Notes under the pieces: model-generated
What the model saw: the letters and a program-made list of their open reading frames with translations, nothing else
Databases searched by the model: none
What the model was told of the DNA's origin: nothing
Shown here: positions 46,990 through 59,420 of the stretch, one piece after another
Layout: every line of letters begins with the position of its first letter
How positions within the stretch are numbered: the stretch's first letter is position 1
From: Sphagnum compactum
Lineage: Eukaryota; Bryophyta; Sphagnopsida; Sphagnales
Reading direction: 5' to 3'
Length of the DNA stretch: 64,000 nt
NCBI GenBank assembly: GCA_965153455.1
Contig: OZ234496.1
Location: 11,059,863-11,123,862, forward strand
Made by a program: the position numbers and the translations under genes

Positions 46990-48975
46990 TAATCATTGTT
47001 CAATTATTTTCTATTATTACAAATTAAACCCAAAAACTTGGGGAACATTATTTTTAACTTATAACATTTATTATTATAAATTTATTATATATAATATAAA
47101 TGATAAGATATATTTCTATTTTTTTAATCTCATTATTTTCCATCTTATCAATTGTTCACACGTGTCACCACTTAAACTAAGTTTAAAACCTAATTTAAAT
47201 GGCTAACTAGACCACCTTATCTACCTACTTAGGCTTGCCTAGGTAACCACCTAAACTAGATAATATAGGTATGTACGAAATATTTGGTCAATATTCCAAT
47301 GTGACCACAATGAATGTCATTTGTGAAGTTCAATCCTTAAACCCATCTTATTGGTAATTTGTCCACATAATGTACACAATTATATAATTTATTTTTGAAA
47401 GATGTAAATTTAGTTCAAAAGAAAATTATTTGAATTGTATTATTGAATAACATTTCAATGGCCATTTTTTGGAAATTTTTAATTCAAACACATGATTTGT
47501 AAATGGGAAAACCTTATGACTAATACATGAATAAATAAAATATATCTTTCATATTTTAAATTTTATTTGATTTAGTATTTTATGTTATACAATTTTGTTT
47601 CCAATATATCATAATTTAATTAATAAATGTTAATTTAGAAGTATGGGACCATATAATTCATCCACATAAAATATGTAAAAATGGATCATAAATCAGTTAT
47701 ATCTATATATATTAAATTTTTTAAAATTAATCACAATGAATATGATGTATAAATTTAATTTAAATATTTTAATTTAACTTGAATAATAATAATTAATAAA
47801 GTATTAACTAATTTTCTGAAATTATAAATTTTATTCATTTTTACACATGTCATCTAATATTATTGTGTAATAATATATTTTTTCACATGTAAAATAAAAT
47901 AATTTATTTATATACATATATTATACAAATTTTTATATAAATTTATGAAAAAATTGTAATGTACAGATAAATTATATATTTTCCACCTCTTACATTTCTA
48001 TTTTATTTTTAAATTAAAATATATAAATTTATTTATAATATATCATACTTTTATCTTTAAATTTCATTTCAATGTGTATTATATAATTTATTCACATTGA
48101 ATATTTAAAATGGATTACATATCGAATATATTTAAGAAAACTTTAATAAAGGTTTTTATATTACTTATATGTATAATATTAATCAAAATCAATTCCTTAC
48201 ACGTTATAGTTCATTATGTCTATTTATATTCATAATAAATTATTAATAGTCATTTTTGAATCATCGTACAATAATTGTATGATATATTGTCTATGTAATG
48301 ACACATCATTTTGTCCATGTCATTTGCATACTTACTCTTTAATTATATTTTAAATGACTTTATCCTAATCACATTTTCAAATGATATTTTGGACATCCAT
48401 GTCACTTTGTCATCAATCATGGATGCCATATGGATGAAAACTTGCAATGCAATAATGATGTCATCCTTTTTATTACAACAATTCGCACTTCCAATATTGA
48501 TAAAATTTGCCCTATTTTTCTCTTAGGTCAACTATCATCATCACTCATGGGCATCATTGTCACTTTCGTGGTTTGGAAATCCCTTTTCACCCCACCTTTT
48601 TCCACCCCTTTTCTCTATAATTAAAACTCTTGAAAGGAATTTGATTACATACAGAAGTCCCACCCCCCCCTCAATGAATTACAATGCATTATGTTTTATG
48701 GAACTTCCTAACCCAATGCATTGGCTTGTCTTTATTATCTTGCTTACAATTGAACCCCTTGTTCTATCTATCATGTTTGTGTTCTTGATTTTGGAATTTA
48801 AACCCCCTAATGCCTTCCCCATCTACAAGTTGTTATTCCAATTTGGTTTATTGTAACCTTGTTGCAACATGTTCTTTTTATTACATTCAAATTCTTTCTA
48901 CAGCCTTAGCATCCTTCTAACTATCTAATCCTACACCAAGGTTCACACCTCTATGTAATAAAGGGTGGGCCCTTA
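46990..48975. other. No gene; extremely AT-rich DNA
   Basis: Mostly A/T with few GC words. A CTACCTACTTAGG low-complexity patch lies at about 47,220-47,270. The frames at 48,311-48,856 are short, overlapping and without motif. Confidence 0.6.
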
Positions 48976-48981
48976 AGCTAG

Positions 48982-50700
48982 CTATAAAGTTCTTGTGAAA
49001 CTTATCCATTGTCGTTTGTGTTGTAGTTGTTTAGTTTTTTTGCAATTTTTTCTTACATGGCTTTTTGCTATTCTTTGAGTTTCCTTCTCATTTGGGGTAA
49101 GGGAATCAGTAGCACATTTAACCATCTTATCCTCCCTTTCCTTCCTCTTTTGTTCTCTTATTTCTTCAGCTACCTCTTTGTCCATAACCTTTTGGTGCAA
49201 AATACTTGCATATTCATTGGACATTACTATAAGATTTGTCATAATCTACTAATGGTTATTTGCATTTTGTTTTCCTTACAACTAAATGGCACAAGTACAA
49301 TAGATTTGCAAAAAACAAAATCTCTTGAATTTGTAAGATTTTGGCAACATTGCATCTTCACTTATACATCCATCTAGAACAACTCTTAGCATAGATTGCT
49401 TCTATTGGACTTTTTTCCTATGTAGGAATAGGATTTTTCGACATTTCCACATAATATATTAAATCCTCTTACTCTTAGACATTAACCTTAATTTCCATTC
49501 CAACATCTTCGATTGATGTTGTTATGTTCAACAATTATGTGGTGGTTCCAATATCTTCAGCCCATTAAATATCATTAATTAATCCATCAAAACTTTCATT
49601 GTCTTCATTTGAAACTTTTATAATTGTATACACTTGAGTTGGCTTGATCTTGTCATCCATGGCCTTTACATTAAGTGGCCAAATCCCTATGCCCCCAAAC
49701 CACTTTTAATGTTTTTCTTAACAAAGATTGGTTTAAAGCCTTGTTTACCCAAGTTACAAGTGTGCATTTCTCTAGTTCATTATGATTGTTTTTGACCATT
49801 GCATTGTCCTTCTCTTTCTTGAAAGTTGTTTTGAAAGGTTTGAAACAACTCACATCCAATGGCTACAAGGCATGAGAAGTGTAAGATGGTAAGGTAACCA
49901 TGTCCAATCCAAATTCCTAACTTGTTATAATATCGTTTCTAATGCAACATGTGATCCATGTCCATCTAAAAATAATAGATGTTGATTTTATTTTGTGATG
50001 CCACCTAGAACTAACCTTTTGAAAAAGGATAGGAATTTTTTTAATTAAAAAAAATCATCTTGTTTTCCTTTGCATCACCATGCATGTTATTGTTCTACAA
50101 TGTTTCATATAATTGTCTCTAATTCTTTCACCCCTGAATATGTAAAACCTTAGCAAGGAACTTCCTATTGCATTTATAGCACAATTTAAAGTTAGCCATT
50201 CCCTAGATTTGGGAATGGTGTTATAAGCATGATATGAACCTTTTTTTCCCAAAACTCTGGACCCTGATTAATGCCCTACTTGAATGCTATCTCATCTAAG
50301 TTCCATATATGATTTTCATTATACTTGTGTTGAATGTATAATGTTTGCAAGTTTTGGTAGAAGAAATCACAAGATTGATTTGTCAAACCTTATGCCCAAC
50401 AAACCTGAAGGCCTTCAAGAAGTGAACACTTAACTTTAAATGTAGATGTTTCAACCAATACCACCAAAAATTTCCAAAAACTCCATCTTTAAAGGGGTTG
50501 GTTTAATTTTAAAAAGTTTCACCACCTTCATTTTGAGTTGCTGCAAGGTTATGGAAACTCCATATTCCTGCATATTAAATGTCCAAGCCACCATTGATGC
50601 ATCCTCTTCCTCCATGAACATTCTTTATGACCTTCATTTCCTTGATCATGTGCTACCATTCAAATGATCTGAAAGAGAAGTTAAAGGGATGTGTCGATGC
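48982..50700 (-). pseudogene. Pogo/jerky-like (DDE_1) transposase remnant
   Basis: Reading the minus strand from right to left, the motifs come in order. PLKMEFLEIFGGIG (about 50,480) is followed by HKYNENHIWNLDE (about 50,310). Next come KGSYHAYNTIPKSREWLTLNCAIN, with FYIFRGERIR (50,090-50,250), LLFLDGHGSHV (about 49,955, the second catalytic Asp block), LDVSCFKPFKTTFKKEKDN (49,800-49,856) and VWGHRDLAT. A charged C-terminal frame (48,982-49,242) follows. This is the layout of plant DDE_1 superfamily endonucleases. Multiple stops and frameshifts show it is dead. Confidence 0.7.
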
Positions 50701-50709
50701 TTGTTTGAT

Positions 50710-53330
50710 TCCATTTTCTCAAAATAATATGCTGACTTTCTACTGCATCTATTGTTTCTTCCAAGGATTTAGTTGTCCATGTGCTTCATTGATTTGGTGT
50801 TCTTGCTTTCTGTGATTGTCCGTGTGCCTATTGTTAATTAGTCTAACGGTCACAACAACAAAATGCCATTCTATACACCAAATGTTTTCAATGGATTTTG
50901 AATGGATCCACTAATTCACTAAACAGGGACCGGTGAATTGCACTCACATTGCAATAGTGAATCCACTTCATCACTTACAAAATACATTAGATATTGTGAA
51001 AGGATGTTGCACTCTGGCCTAGTTTTCAACTATTTGATGGAGTCTACTCTAAGCTTATAAAAGATACACATTTCAAATTGTTGGATCCATTTATAATATG
51101 AAAACTTGTTATACTTTGCCTCATAGAACTAATCTAAATAAGATGTCATTTTTTGACTATTGCCTTTACTTTTTGATTTTTTGAACTTGTTTCTATTTTA
51201 ACTTCTTCTAAGTTGCCTTCTACTTTGATAGGTCCTTCCTTATTTTTTAATTTCACAAGGATTGGATCCTCGTCTATTTAAGACATCGAGGATTTTTAAG
51301 TTAGAAATAGAAGCTCTTGGATATCTAACAATTCATTTCGCATATAGTTTGAGCATTTTGATCCAACCCCAAAACATATGATAAGATTGAGCACTTTTTT
51401 AATGTTGTGATACATTGGTTAACTTGTCATTGAGAGCCATATTTTTGGCGGGAAATGTTAAATCATAATATTTTGAAATTTGCTTTAGAATAGTCATAAA
51501 TTTGCTTTGGCTTTGGCCCCCAAAGTTGTTGTTGTGGACATTATGTTTTAGGGTAACTTTGTGCCTGCAAGATTGTTTATGTCCATTAACTTTAGATTGC
51601 TTATAATTGCGTTAAACAACCCCCATTCCAAAACAGTCCCTCATGGTAATGGTGTGCAAAAAAAATTATTTTGTGCTAACTTACACCACAAAACAAACAC
51701 TTTGTTATTCTAGTAGGGGGCACAACTTTTGTCCAAATGGGGAGTTCAAATTGGTGTATTACCCAACCATGCTCCACTAGCAAATGCCGCTCTCTTCATC
51801 ATTTCTTCACATGTTGGAATGAACATGTAAAACTGGACTCTATCTTTTACCTTACTACCAAACACAAAATGCACGATTTGGGTAACCCCCTCAAAAATTC
51901 AGAACTTTTCTTTTGGTCACCCAACATTCAGCAATAGGGTGCAAATCAAACACCGATCCTTTTTTAATCAACCATTAGCAGGGCTTACCCTGACCTTTTG
52001 CCTTGATCAATAACCAGCCTATGCTCGGTTATGGGCACGGTTACCCTATCACCCTTGGCAATGGTTGCATAACCAACAAATGGTGCTTTTGGATATCTCT
52101 CATCCAATCACCAGTAGTTATTCCAGAGTGCTTTTGTTTTTCATCCAACTTGGTTTTCCTTAAGATCATTGTTCCCCTTGCTCTCCATACAATTCCATTC
52201 TGCCTAGGATTCGCGCAAAAAGACCACCACCACCATCAAATTCAGTGCATAAATGCTAACCTACATCCACAACAACCACAGAACAGAAGTAATCTTGTAT
52301 ATGGAAAATCTACTGCTGTTTCTTTGAATACAATGAATTGAGCACATTTAGACCTAGAGCTTCAATACTCAAATGGGGCGGAAACCTTAAAACTGATGGT
52401 GCAAAAGTTAACATTGTGCTTGTTGTTTTTATCCACTTACATCATAACATTCATCAGTTTGAAGAAAGTAAAACTTGTCACAATACAAGTTTATTCCAAA
52501 TCCATGCACAATCTTTGGTTTCTAATTCATTAGACTATAACAAGTTCTACCTTATTACTGCCTCCCACCATTCACATTTAACCGAATCAAAACTTTAGTA
52601 TTTTCTCTGTATGGGGTGTCAAAAAGGCAATGACACGATTAGAACAACCACCATCACCACCACCACCACCCATCATTCATGAAACCCAAATATGTTGCAA
52701 AGTATGGGTGAACCCAGCCCACTTTGAATTATCCACATTCTCACACCAGCTATGAGTTGTATAATGTTTCTCCCCATTTGAGAATGAGGGATGCCTGAAT
52801 ATGGTTTCTATAGTGGACTCTACATAACCCTAGAATGTAGTGATACAAAACTTTTGGCCCGTTTTTGGGTGCATCACAATGTCTCTAACATCCCTACCCT
52901 AAAGCCCAATAAAATGATGAAAACCCTCCAACCTTAAAAAGGGTGTGTCACACTGTGGCTTTGCGCTTTACATTCAAGAAGTATCTTAAGGCAAAAAAGA
53001 AGAATTACGAAAATTCAAATGTTTCACCACACAAAAATATAATCTTCAAAAAAAATCCTGCTAAAGAAACCAAAAATCCTTCAAGATATCATAACTCTAT
53101 AACTAATCTCGAGTTTCAACACAAGACAAAAAATCATCTTTCGAAAAACCTTGTATAAAAATAGACCTAATATTATCTAGGGGCCTATAAAAATCCCTTA
53201 AGCTACTATACTCTATAATGAATCTAAACACAATATCCTTGCCAAGGCCAAAAAATTTACTCTTAAATTGCTTTTAAAGTATCAACAAGTGGGTTGTGGC
53301 CTCAACTAGGAAAGCCTGAGGGGGTAAGGA
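50710..53330. other. No recognisable gene
   Basis: AT-rich, with chance frames (51,737-51,937; 52,003-52,341; 52,338-52,598) that show no motif. A CACCAC microsatellite lies near 52,645-52,675. Confidence 0.5.
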
Positions 53331-53383
53331 TTCTTAGACATTTGGGCGTGGAATGAAAGTCAACAGGGGTTGCCTGCAACAAC

Positions 53384-53704
53384 TTGCTACCAGGAATCGA
53401 TCCCTCGTCGGTAGGGTTTGCCAGATTCTCCGCCTCGTGGGCCTTCTTCGTCTTCGTTGTTGAGACTCGAGAGGCCACCAGTTTACAGCTGCCTCATCTT
53501 TCCTCTTCCTCTTCCACACTAGGCTACCCTCCTACTCCTTCACTTCCTCTCATCGATTTCCGATGGGCATCTGTCGCTCCCAAATCAGCTTCCTCTGATT
53601 ACAACGGCGAGGAGGAGGAGGAGCTGGTTTGATCACTGGCTTCCTTTCCGATTTCTTCTTCCCGGTGCTGCAACTCTCGAATTGTCAACACTCCGGATCT
53701 CTTG
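53384..53704 (+). other. Probable first leader exon of gene B
   Basis: CT-rich, less AT-rich sequence typical of a plant transcript start (TCTTTCCTCTTCCTC and similar), ending CTCTTG|GTAAGTAAG, a strong splice donor at 53,705. An 82-codon frame (53,384-53,632) lies here but has low-complexity Ser/Pro/Glu content and no family match, so I treat it as leader or upstream ORF. Gene A has no counterpart of this exon in the window. Confidence 0.45.
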
Positions 53705-54857
53705 GTAAGTAAGTCATAAAGTAGAGATTTTTATTTTGTTTTTGTTTTGCACCTTTGGCTAGTCAACACGTTGGTAGCGCGCGCTTCTAGGGGACCTCTG
53801 TCGCCACTCTTCTAAAACCGCGTCTGTTTCCTGTGCTGTCGTCTCAAGTCTTTGCGCGTTTTGGAAGACTTTCAGTTTGTTTGTTTGTTTGTTTGTTTGT
53901 TTTATTGCGGCTTTTATTGTGTGTTTTTTTGCGATCCCTCCTCAACATTATTTTTTCGAGCTTGGGTTGCCAATTGATCTGGCTATCGCATGCACGAGCA
54001 AGAGTGAAACTCAAGGAACTATATAGTTTGGATCTCCAGATTGCGAGCGGGGTTGAATCGAGGAGTAGCTAGATCCGGCGGACCTGTGGATTTCACGGGC
54101 TTGTATATGCAGGTGAGTTTTACAAATCTCAGCAAAGAGTGGAGAGAGCTTTGATTTTAGAGCAGAATGTGAGGGGAATTTAGACATCTCTCTTGTACAA
54201 TCGCTTATGCCCTTGGAGCACGTTTGGGGGGTTTTCTGAGTGATACCAGAAGCTTATGCAAGTTTGAGGTTCCTGTTTACAGAGTGAGAGAGCTTGTATT
54301 CTGGAGAAGATTGGGGGATTTTAGTGAATCGTTCAAGCTTATGTAAGTGGGGAGGGGGGCCTTCTTTTCCTGGGAGATTAGGAGACTATCTTTGTGGGTT
54401 ACTTCTCTAGGAGACCAGGACTAGTGAGGGTTCATGCGGTAGGGGCTGGAGGTCTTGAGGATATTCATGTGGGGGGAACACTCTTGTTGTCGGAGTTTAT
54501 GTAGAAGTTGAAGTATTCCAACAGCAAGAGTTGAGAGCTTGACGTTTTGTAGAGCAAATTTAAGTGCTAAGTGAAGAAGGAAGAATATTTACTTCAAAGC
54601 TTTTATATTTGAGTTCAATCTTGAGGGGGAGAGACAATAGAGCTTCACATTGAAATGTAGGAAACCTCACAGCCTTCTGTGTAGTCATGAAGGTGAGACA
54701 TTCAGAATCTTTGCATGCATATTTGGAGTCATCTGCAAGCATTTTGTGATTCTAGCCACAGGGCTGGAAGGGCTTGAAAGCTTTGAATTGATCAGGGAAA
54801 GTCTGGAATCTTTTGGCAGTTGTTGGGCAAGAGGGCTTAAAGCAGCTTGACAAATGA
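53705..54857 (+). other. Gene B leader region
   Basis: Shares the ordered blocks listed for the gene A leader, including the conserved ATGTAG|GAAACC and GTCATGAAG|GTGAGA pair (54,655-54,698), with AAAGCAG (to 54,845) as a possible acceptor. It carries about 700 bp not seen in the gene A leader, between 53,890 and 54,560, including a (TTTG)n microsatellite at 53,877-53,900. Confidence 0.5.
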
Positions 54858-54950
54858 ATGGAGTTTGATCATGTTATTTCAACTCTGAATATGGATTGTC
54901 TGTCACAGAGACATCAGGTGCAAGTGAGAGAAACCGTGAGGTTGATCTGA
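54858..54950 (+). pseudogene. Stub resembling the kinase N-terminus in gene B
   Basis: ATG at 54,858 opens MEFDHVISTLN and ends at TGA 54,948-54,950 after 30 codons. Its first five residues match the MDFDH start of gene A, and it occupies the same place after the shared leader. It then runs without a kinase domain into linker sequence homologous to gene A exon 2 (AAACCGTGAGGTTGA). It looks like what remains after the kinase exon and intron were deleted, and could act as an upstream ORF. Confidence 0.5.
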
Positions 54951-55103
54951 ACAGTTCTCTGGCTGCTGGAGGCTTGAACCCTGGGCCATTGAGTGACCCT
55001 GTAGTGGTGGGATACAGTTGAAGGAAAACAGTGTGACCATGGCAATGGTGCCAATGAATCCTCTATCAGCTCATTAGAAACTAAAGCTCCCTCAGATTCA
55101 GTC
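54930..55103 (+). pseudogene. Frame-shifted linker start upstream of gene B CDS
   Basis: The frame homologous to gene A reads NREVDLNSSLAAGGL, GPLSDPVVVGYS and then stops. Relative to gene A (GTGGTGGATCCAGTTGAAGG), gene B has one additional base (GTGGTGGGATACAGTTGAAGG, near 55,010). After it the homologous peptide (VEGKQCDHGNGANESS...) continues in the frame of the long gene B CDS. Confidence 0.6.
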
Positions 55104-56405
55104 ATGGCAGGTTTGGTTGAACCAAATGATACATATCATGATGCTGTTAGTGAAGATCAATCCCTGGAGGGTGATGCCAGCAATCCATTGACTCGTGTAG
55201 CTTCAAGCTCTTCCCCAGCCAGCGAGCCCCAAGCAGCAGGATCAGCAGGTGGTTCAAACGCAGATATGGAAGGAGGGAATGGGCCAGTTGATGATGGCAA
55301 GCATCCACAGCAGCATCCCAGAAACCCCGATCCTCCGTCTGAAAATGGATTACCCAGTTCACATTCTAGTCTGGTTGTTGCTGGTGAGGGCTGGAATCCT
55401 GCTCGGTCCCGTGAGGTCCAAATAGTTTCAGTTTTGAGGGCTGAAGTTTCAGTTTTGAGGGCTGAACTGAAGGAGAAGAAGGAAGAGATAGAAAATTTCA
55501 GGGCCCGTGAGAAAGAGATGAAATTGCAGTTGAACCAGCTTCAAAAGGACAAAAAAGTACTGCTCGACCAGATCCTACACCTTGAGCACCAGCATGCTGC
55601 CAAGAGTTCGCAAGGTGGGTCATATTTAGATGACTCCAAAGCAGCCACTCCTGCTCTTCTCATGACTGCCATCAATACAGTTAGGGAGATCGGAAAGAAA
55701 TTCACAAAGGAGTTCATGGACCAGCTCAAGAAGCGCCCTGAAAAAGTGAGACTTGCAATAGAAGATCATATTTCAAAGCAAGTTGCAGTTGTCCTATCAC
55801 GGCCAACCCACAAGAAGTTCCAATACCAGGCTTACATGAACCACAAACTGTTCATTGGGTTTGACAATCCCACCTTCTTCATGTCACTTGACAACATTGA
55901 TGAACCACCACATGAGTTCTCAGCAGTGCAGAAATCTGAGTGGTACCGACAGGATAACTTCCAGAAGTTCCAGAAGTACAATCTTCGAAAGTTCTCAGTC
56001 AAAACGCTAGTTGAGAATGCAGAACATGACTCATTTCTTCAAGAGTTTTGCTTCATGAAGTTCCAGGAGACCTTTGATGAACCCACAGAGAGTCAACTCT
56101 TCGGACATCGCGAACACAGGGATTGCATCTTGAGGGAGAAGCACCCCAACACTCCATTCTATGAGAGTTTCTGCAAGCTTGCTGTTTCAGTGTGGCTTGT
56201 GCACAGGCTGGCCTTTGCCTTCAAAACCCCAGCCACCACATTTGTGGTGGAAAAGGGGTTGCCATTTGATCATCACAAAATGCAGTCGGCTGGTCCTCCA
56301 GATGACATCACCCCCAACTCCAAAGTGGGTCTTGTTGTACTCCCTGGATTTAAAGTGAGCCAAAGCATCATTACTTGTGAAGTGTATTTGGTTGAGGATG
56401 CATAG
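55104..56405 (+). CDS. Gene B: DUF641 (GIL1/IRKI-like) protein, 433 aa
   Basis: Single uninterrupted frame. Residues 1-100 form a Ser/Pro/Gly-rich linker (SEPQAAGSAGGSNADMEGG, homologous to the gene A repeat core). About 103-168 is a predicted coiled coil (VSVLRAE repeated, then ELKEKKEEIENFRAREKEM). About 180-433 matches DUF641 family features: YQAYMNHKLFIGFDNPTFF, a VWLVHRLAFAF block at 363-373, KVGLVVLPGF at 407-416 and the terminal CEVYLV. Known members, Arabidopsis GIL1 and IRKI, act in light-modulated gravitropism and as a receptor-kinase interactor; the molecular role here is unknown. The start is the first Met after the frame-shifted linker, with no better in-frame ATG upstream. It is somewhat shorter than the Arabidopsis proteins as I recall them. 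Confidence 0.85.
   Translation: MAGLVEPNDTYHDAVSEDQSLEGDASNPLTRVASSSSPASEPQAAGSAGGSNADMEGGNGPVDDGKHPQQHPRNPDPPSENGLPSSHSSLVVAGEGWNPARSREVQIVSVLRAEVSVLRAELKEKKEEIENFRAREKEMKLQLNQLQKDKKVLLDQILHLEHQHAAKSSQGGSYLDDSKAATPALLMTAINTVREIGKKFTKEFMDQLKKRPEKVRLAIEDHISKQVAVVLSRPTHKKFQYQAYMNHKLFIGFDNPTFFMSLDNIDEPPHEFSAVQKSEWYRQDNFQKFQKYNLRKFSVKTLVENAEHDSFLQEFCFMKFQETFDEPTESQLFGHREHRDCILREKHPNTPFYESFCKLAVSVWLVHRLAFAFKTPATTFVVEKGLPFDHHKMQSAGPPDDITPNSKVGLVVLPGFKVSQSIITCEVYLVEDA
55425..55466 (+). repeat. 21-bp tandem duplication within the coiled coil
   Basis: GTTTCAGTTTTGAGGGCTGA plus A is present twice, exactly in tandem, adding VSVLRAE, one heptad, to the coiled coil. The copies are identical, so the event is recent or under conversion. 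Confidence 0.95.
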
Positions 56406-56985
56406 TGAACACACAATACCCATCTCCTCAGTGGACTATTGACATATTTATATGTCAAAACCCAGCCACAGAAACACAAGCACTGGGACTTCTTTCCAAC
56501 CACAGTCTGGCACAACCAATTACAGGAAAGCTTATAGATTTGGAGTAAGAAAATAACCCAATTGTGTGATTCTGTATCAATCCTGGAAACTGGCCTTGTC
56601 CAGACAGTCCTCCAGGGTTTTGTATCTTTGAATTTATCTATACAGAAGGCCGCTGTCAGAGGATTCAGATCAGTTTATAAGTAATGGACATGTTTACTTT
56701 TGTTTTACTGCATTCGGTGAGTTTGTAAGGTGTCTTGGACTTGCGACATTGATTTTATTTGGTCATTAGCAACATTTGTTGGTACTATTTGTTGTCTGCT
56801 TTCTTAGGGTGTGAAACGCACCATTCAGAACTAACAGATCAAAACTGTAAAACTACAACATTTGATTGACAGCAGTCCTGTTGTAGAAGTTTGTCCAACA
56901 TTCTTATCATGTTCTGAGCTTGAGCTCCCAGTGGAACATTTGTTTGTTCTAGGCAGCATGGTTGGTTCAAATCCAAAACAGAAAA
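56406..56985 (+). other. Gene B 3' untranslated region
   Basis: Follows the TAG at 56,403-56,405. It is nearly identical to 1-502 of the window from 56,470 onward, and a block around 56,645-56,960 recurs in more diverged form at 1,205 and 39,510. No clear polyadenylation signal could be chosen. Confidence 0.6.
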
Positions 56986-59200
56986 ACCAGGAATTCTGAG
57001 TCACAATTTCATCTCAATTCCATGCCTTCAATTATGATACCAGAAAGTTATAAAAAAATTCAGCAAGATACATTCACAATTGAAGCAGATGGTCTAGTTG
57101 TGCATCTTCTGGAAGATAGGGCAATATTGTGAGTGTCATTTTTTTTGCAGTTCAGATTGTTATTGATCCAAGAAACCTTCAGATTGTGCACAATCCATGC
57201 AACCAAACTTGCAAGTTATGAATAGTTCAGCATGCTTCTATACTCAATCATAGTCCCTTTCACACAGATTTGTTGCTGGGGCTTCTCAGACAAACATATT
57301 GACCTTGTAGTAGTGTAGCGAGGGTCTTGAATTTCAAAATGCACATGGGAAGCCTCCTGGTGATGATGTGTGTGCAATGTCAAGCAGACCTAGTAAGTCA
57401 CCAGGTAGGAAACTGCAGATGAAATTTCCTCCAATTCCTTGTCAAGTCATGTGCTTTTGACCTAGTGCACACATACAAGACTTTCCTTTCGACACAACTG
57501 CCTCCACACGGGAATTTGTATCCGTTCATAGCACCAGATGGCCTCAAACATGAGATCAAGCATTGGAAGTGAAAATGATGAAATTGTTCATCAGAGGTTG
57601 TATTTGAAGAGAGGAGGAGGGCAAAATCAAGTCATCATTGTACAGAAAAGAGACTAGAGAAAACAGAACCTGCACCTGATTTCCCTCGTATCTGCCAGTG
57701 GATCAGGAACAAAAGATAGATAAAAACACAAGAAATAAACTCTTGATTCCTTTAGCAGCAGAAGAGCACATAAGCTTTTAGACTTCTGAGTCTCCACTGA
57801 AAGCTTACAGAAACAGAAGAGAAGAAAGATACCCAAAGATGACTTATCTTCCTGTAGCAACATCAAAGTGAATCTTTCAAAGGGAATCATGCAGAGTACA
57901 ATTGCAGAAAGCATGTGTTCCAAGCTACTAGCAACATGTCAATTTCCAAATGGCTTGCAGGTACTGCTTCGCTCTTACTTGTGGTCGCAGTAGTGATTAC
58001 CCTCGCATATAATAAGCTACTGAAGGGCAATTGTTGAGTATTATTTTGAACCAAACAAGGAAAAACTCAATCAAACTGGGAAACTGCTCAAGCACCCAAA
58101 AAAAAAGAAAATAGTGTGTAGTTTTGCAAACATATATATCAAAGCAGTTGAAACCAGTACTTAATTCTTTTGTATCTAACATTAATTTTTTAAAATTTAC
58201 AAATGAAATTGTTTTTGTACAATGTTATTTCAATATATTGATATATATATCTTGAAAGTTTGAAATCAATTAGAGCTTGATTTGTTTGTTCTCATCCAAA
58301 TACTCCATTCTCAAAGAAAAACCTTCAAATTTTCACATTTACTCAGATCATCTAAAATGCAAGACTACTCACCAGAGGAATCTAGACTTGCTTTCAGAAA
58401 AAAAATTCTAGAACACCCAACATGCAACCGTTGAGATTAGCTAATACTAAGTATTGACAAGCGAAGACAGGTTTTGTTATAAAGTTACTGACCCTAAAGC
58501 TTCCAACCAGCTTCAATATTGGTTTATACCATAATTAGTGACAAGCAGAGAACTTGGTTTTGAAGTTTTCCACAGCCCAGAATCAGATCATAATTTTGAC
58601 AACATGACTTCTTGCACAACTTAAGGATTCACATCATCCTTGGCCCCTGCTCTGAGGAAATCAATGCAATGTACAATTGATGTACAATCGTCGCTTCATG
58701 TAGAGACAAGTTTCCCTTCACACTTTTTAGAACTGGAAATCAGTAAGGTCTGCATGGAACAAGGCCCTGTGCATGTGAGTTACAGTACCTTGTGAGTCAA
58801 CTCAAATGGTAATTGCAGTCCCAGAGTATGTGAAAACCTTAATGTACACACGCTCTCTGTCTGTTGCATATCCAAGTTTGAGCCTTACATGTTATGCTGC
58901 CGCTCTTCTGTGATTACTCACTTCAACAAGCATATGAGTTGGATTTTGACACAAGTGGTGGGGTTGTTAGCCATTTGGGTGCAATGGACTCATCAAAGGG
59001 CAAAATGAATGGATGACTGAAAGACATAATACTATCAAAGCTTATCTTGCAGAGCAGACAAGCCCACTGGGACAAGAAAACCAGCAAATGCAAATCCTGA
59101 GTCTAGCAGGGTGTTTTTTTGTGAAACTTACAAGCTACAAAATTCAGAAGGAAGTCTCCTTCAATAGAATTGCAAATTTGAAAACAAAAGACATTAGATG
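56986..59200 (+). repeat. Gene B downstream flank (S3)
   Basis: 57,060-57,400 matches 1,971-2,310 (CAGATGGTCTA, TTGCAGTTCAGATTGT, CTTCAGATTGT, TGATGATGTGT-TGCAATGTCA). 57,880-58,080 matches 13,020-13,260. The rest shows no gene; the 89-codon minus-strand frame at 57,654-57,923 has no motif. Confidence 0.6.
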
Positions 59201-59420
59201 ACATTCTCGGGCCGTTGAAAAAGGCAATCAGGGAATGAGATTCTTGGACTGCCAAACTAAGTGATTTCGGAAATGAACACAAGAGGAAACAAGTGGCAAT
59301 CTCTCAAAGTGTCATATGAAGGTGCAGAAACTGTGCAAGAGGAAATCACAAAATATCAAAAATGGAACCTTTGTTGAGAAAAAGCAGAAGAATGATGAAG
59401 AGAAAAAAAAGGGTCATTCA

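Noticed and set aside
53384-53632. 82-codon protein upstream of gene B
   Set aside because: Low-complexity Ser/Pro/Glu content within CT-rich leader ending at a splice donor. Upstream ORF or 5'UTR is more likely.
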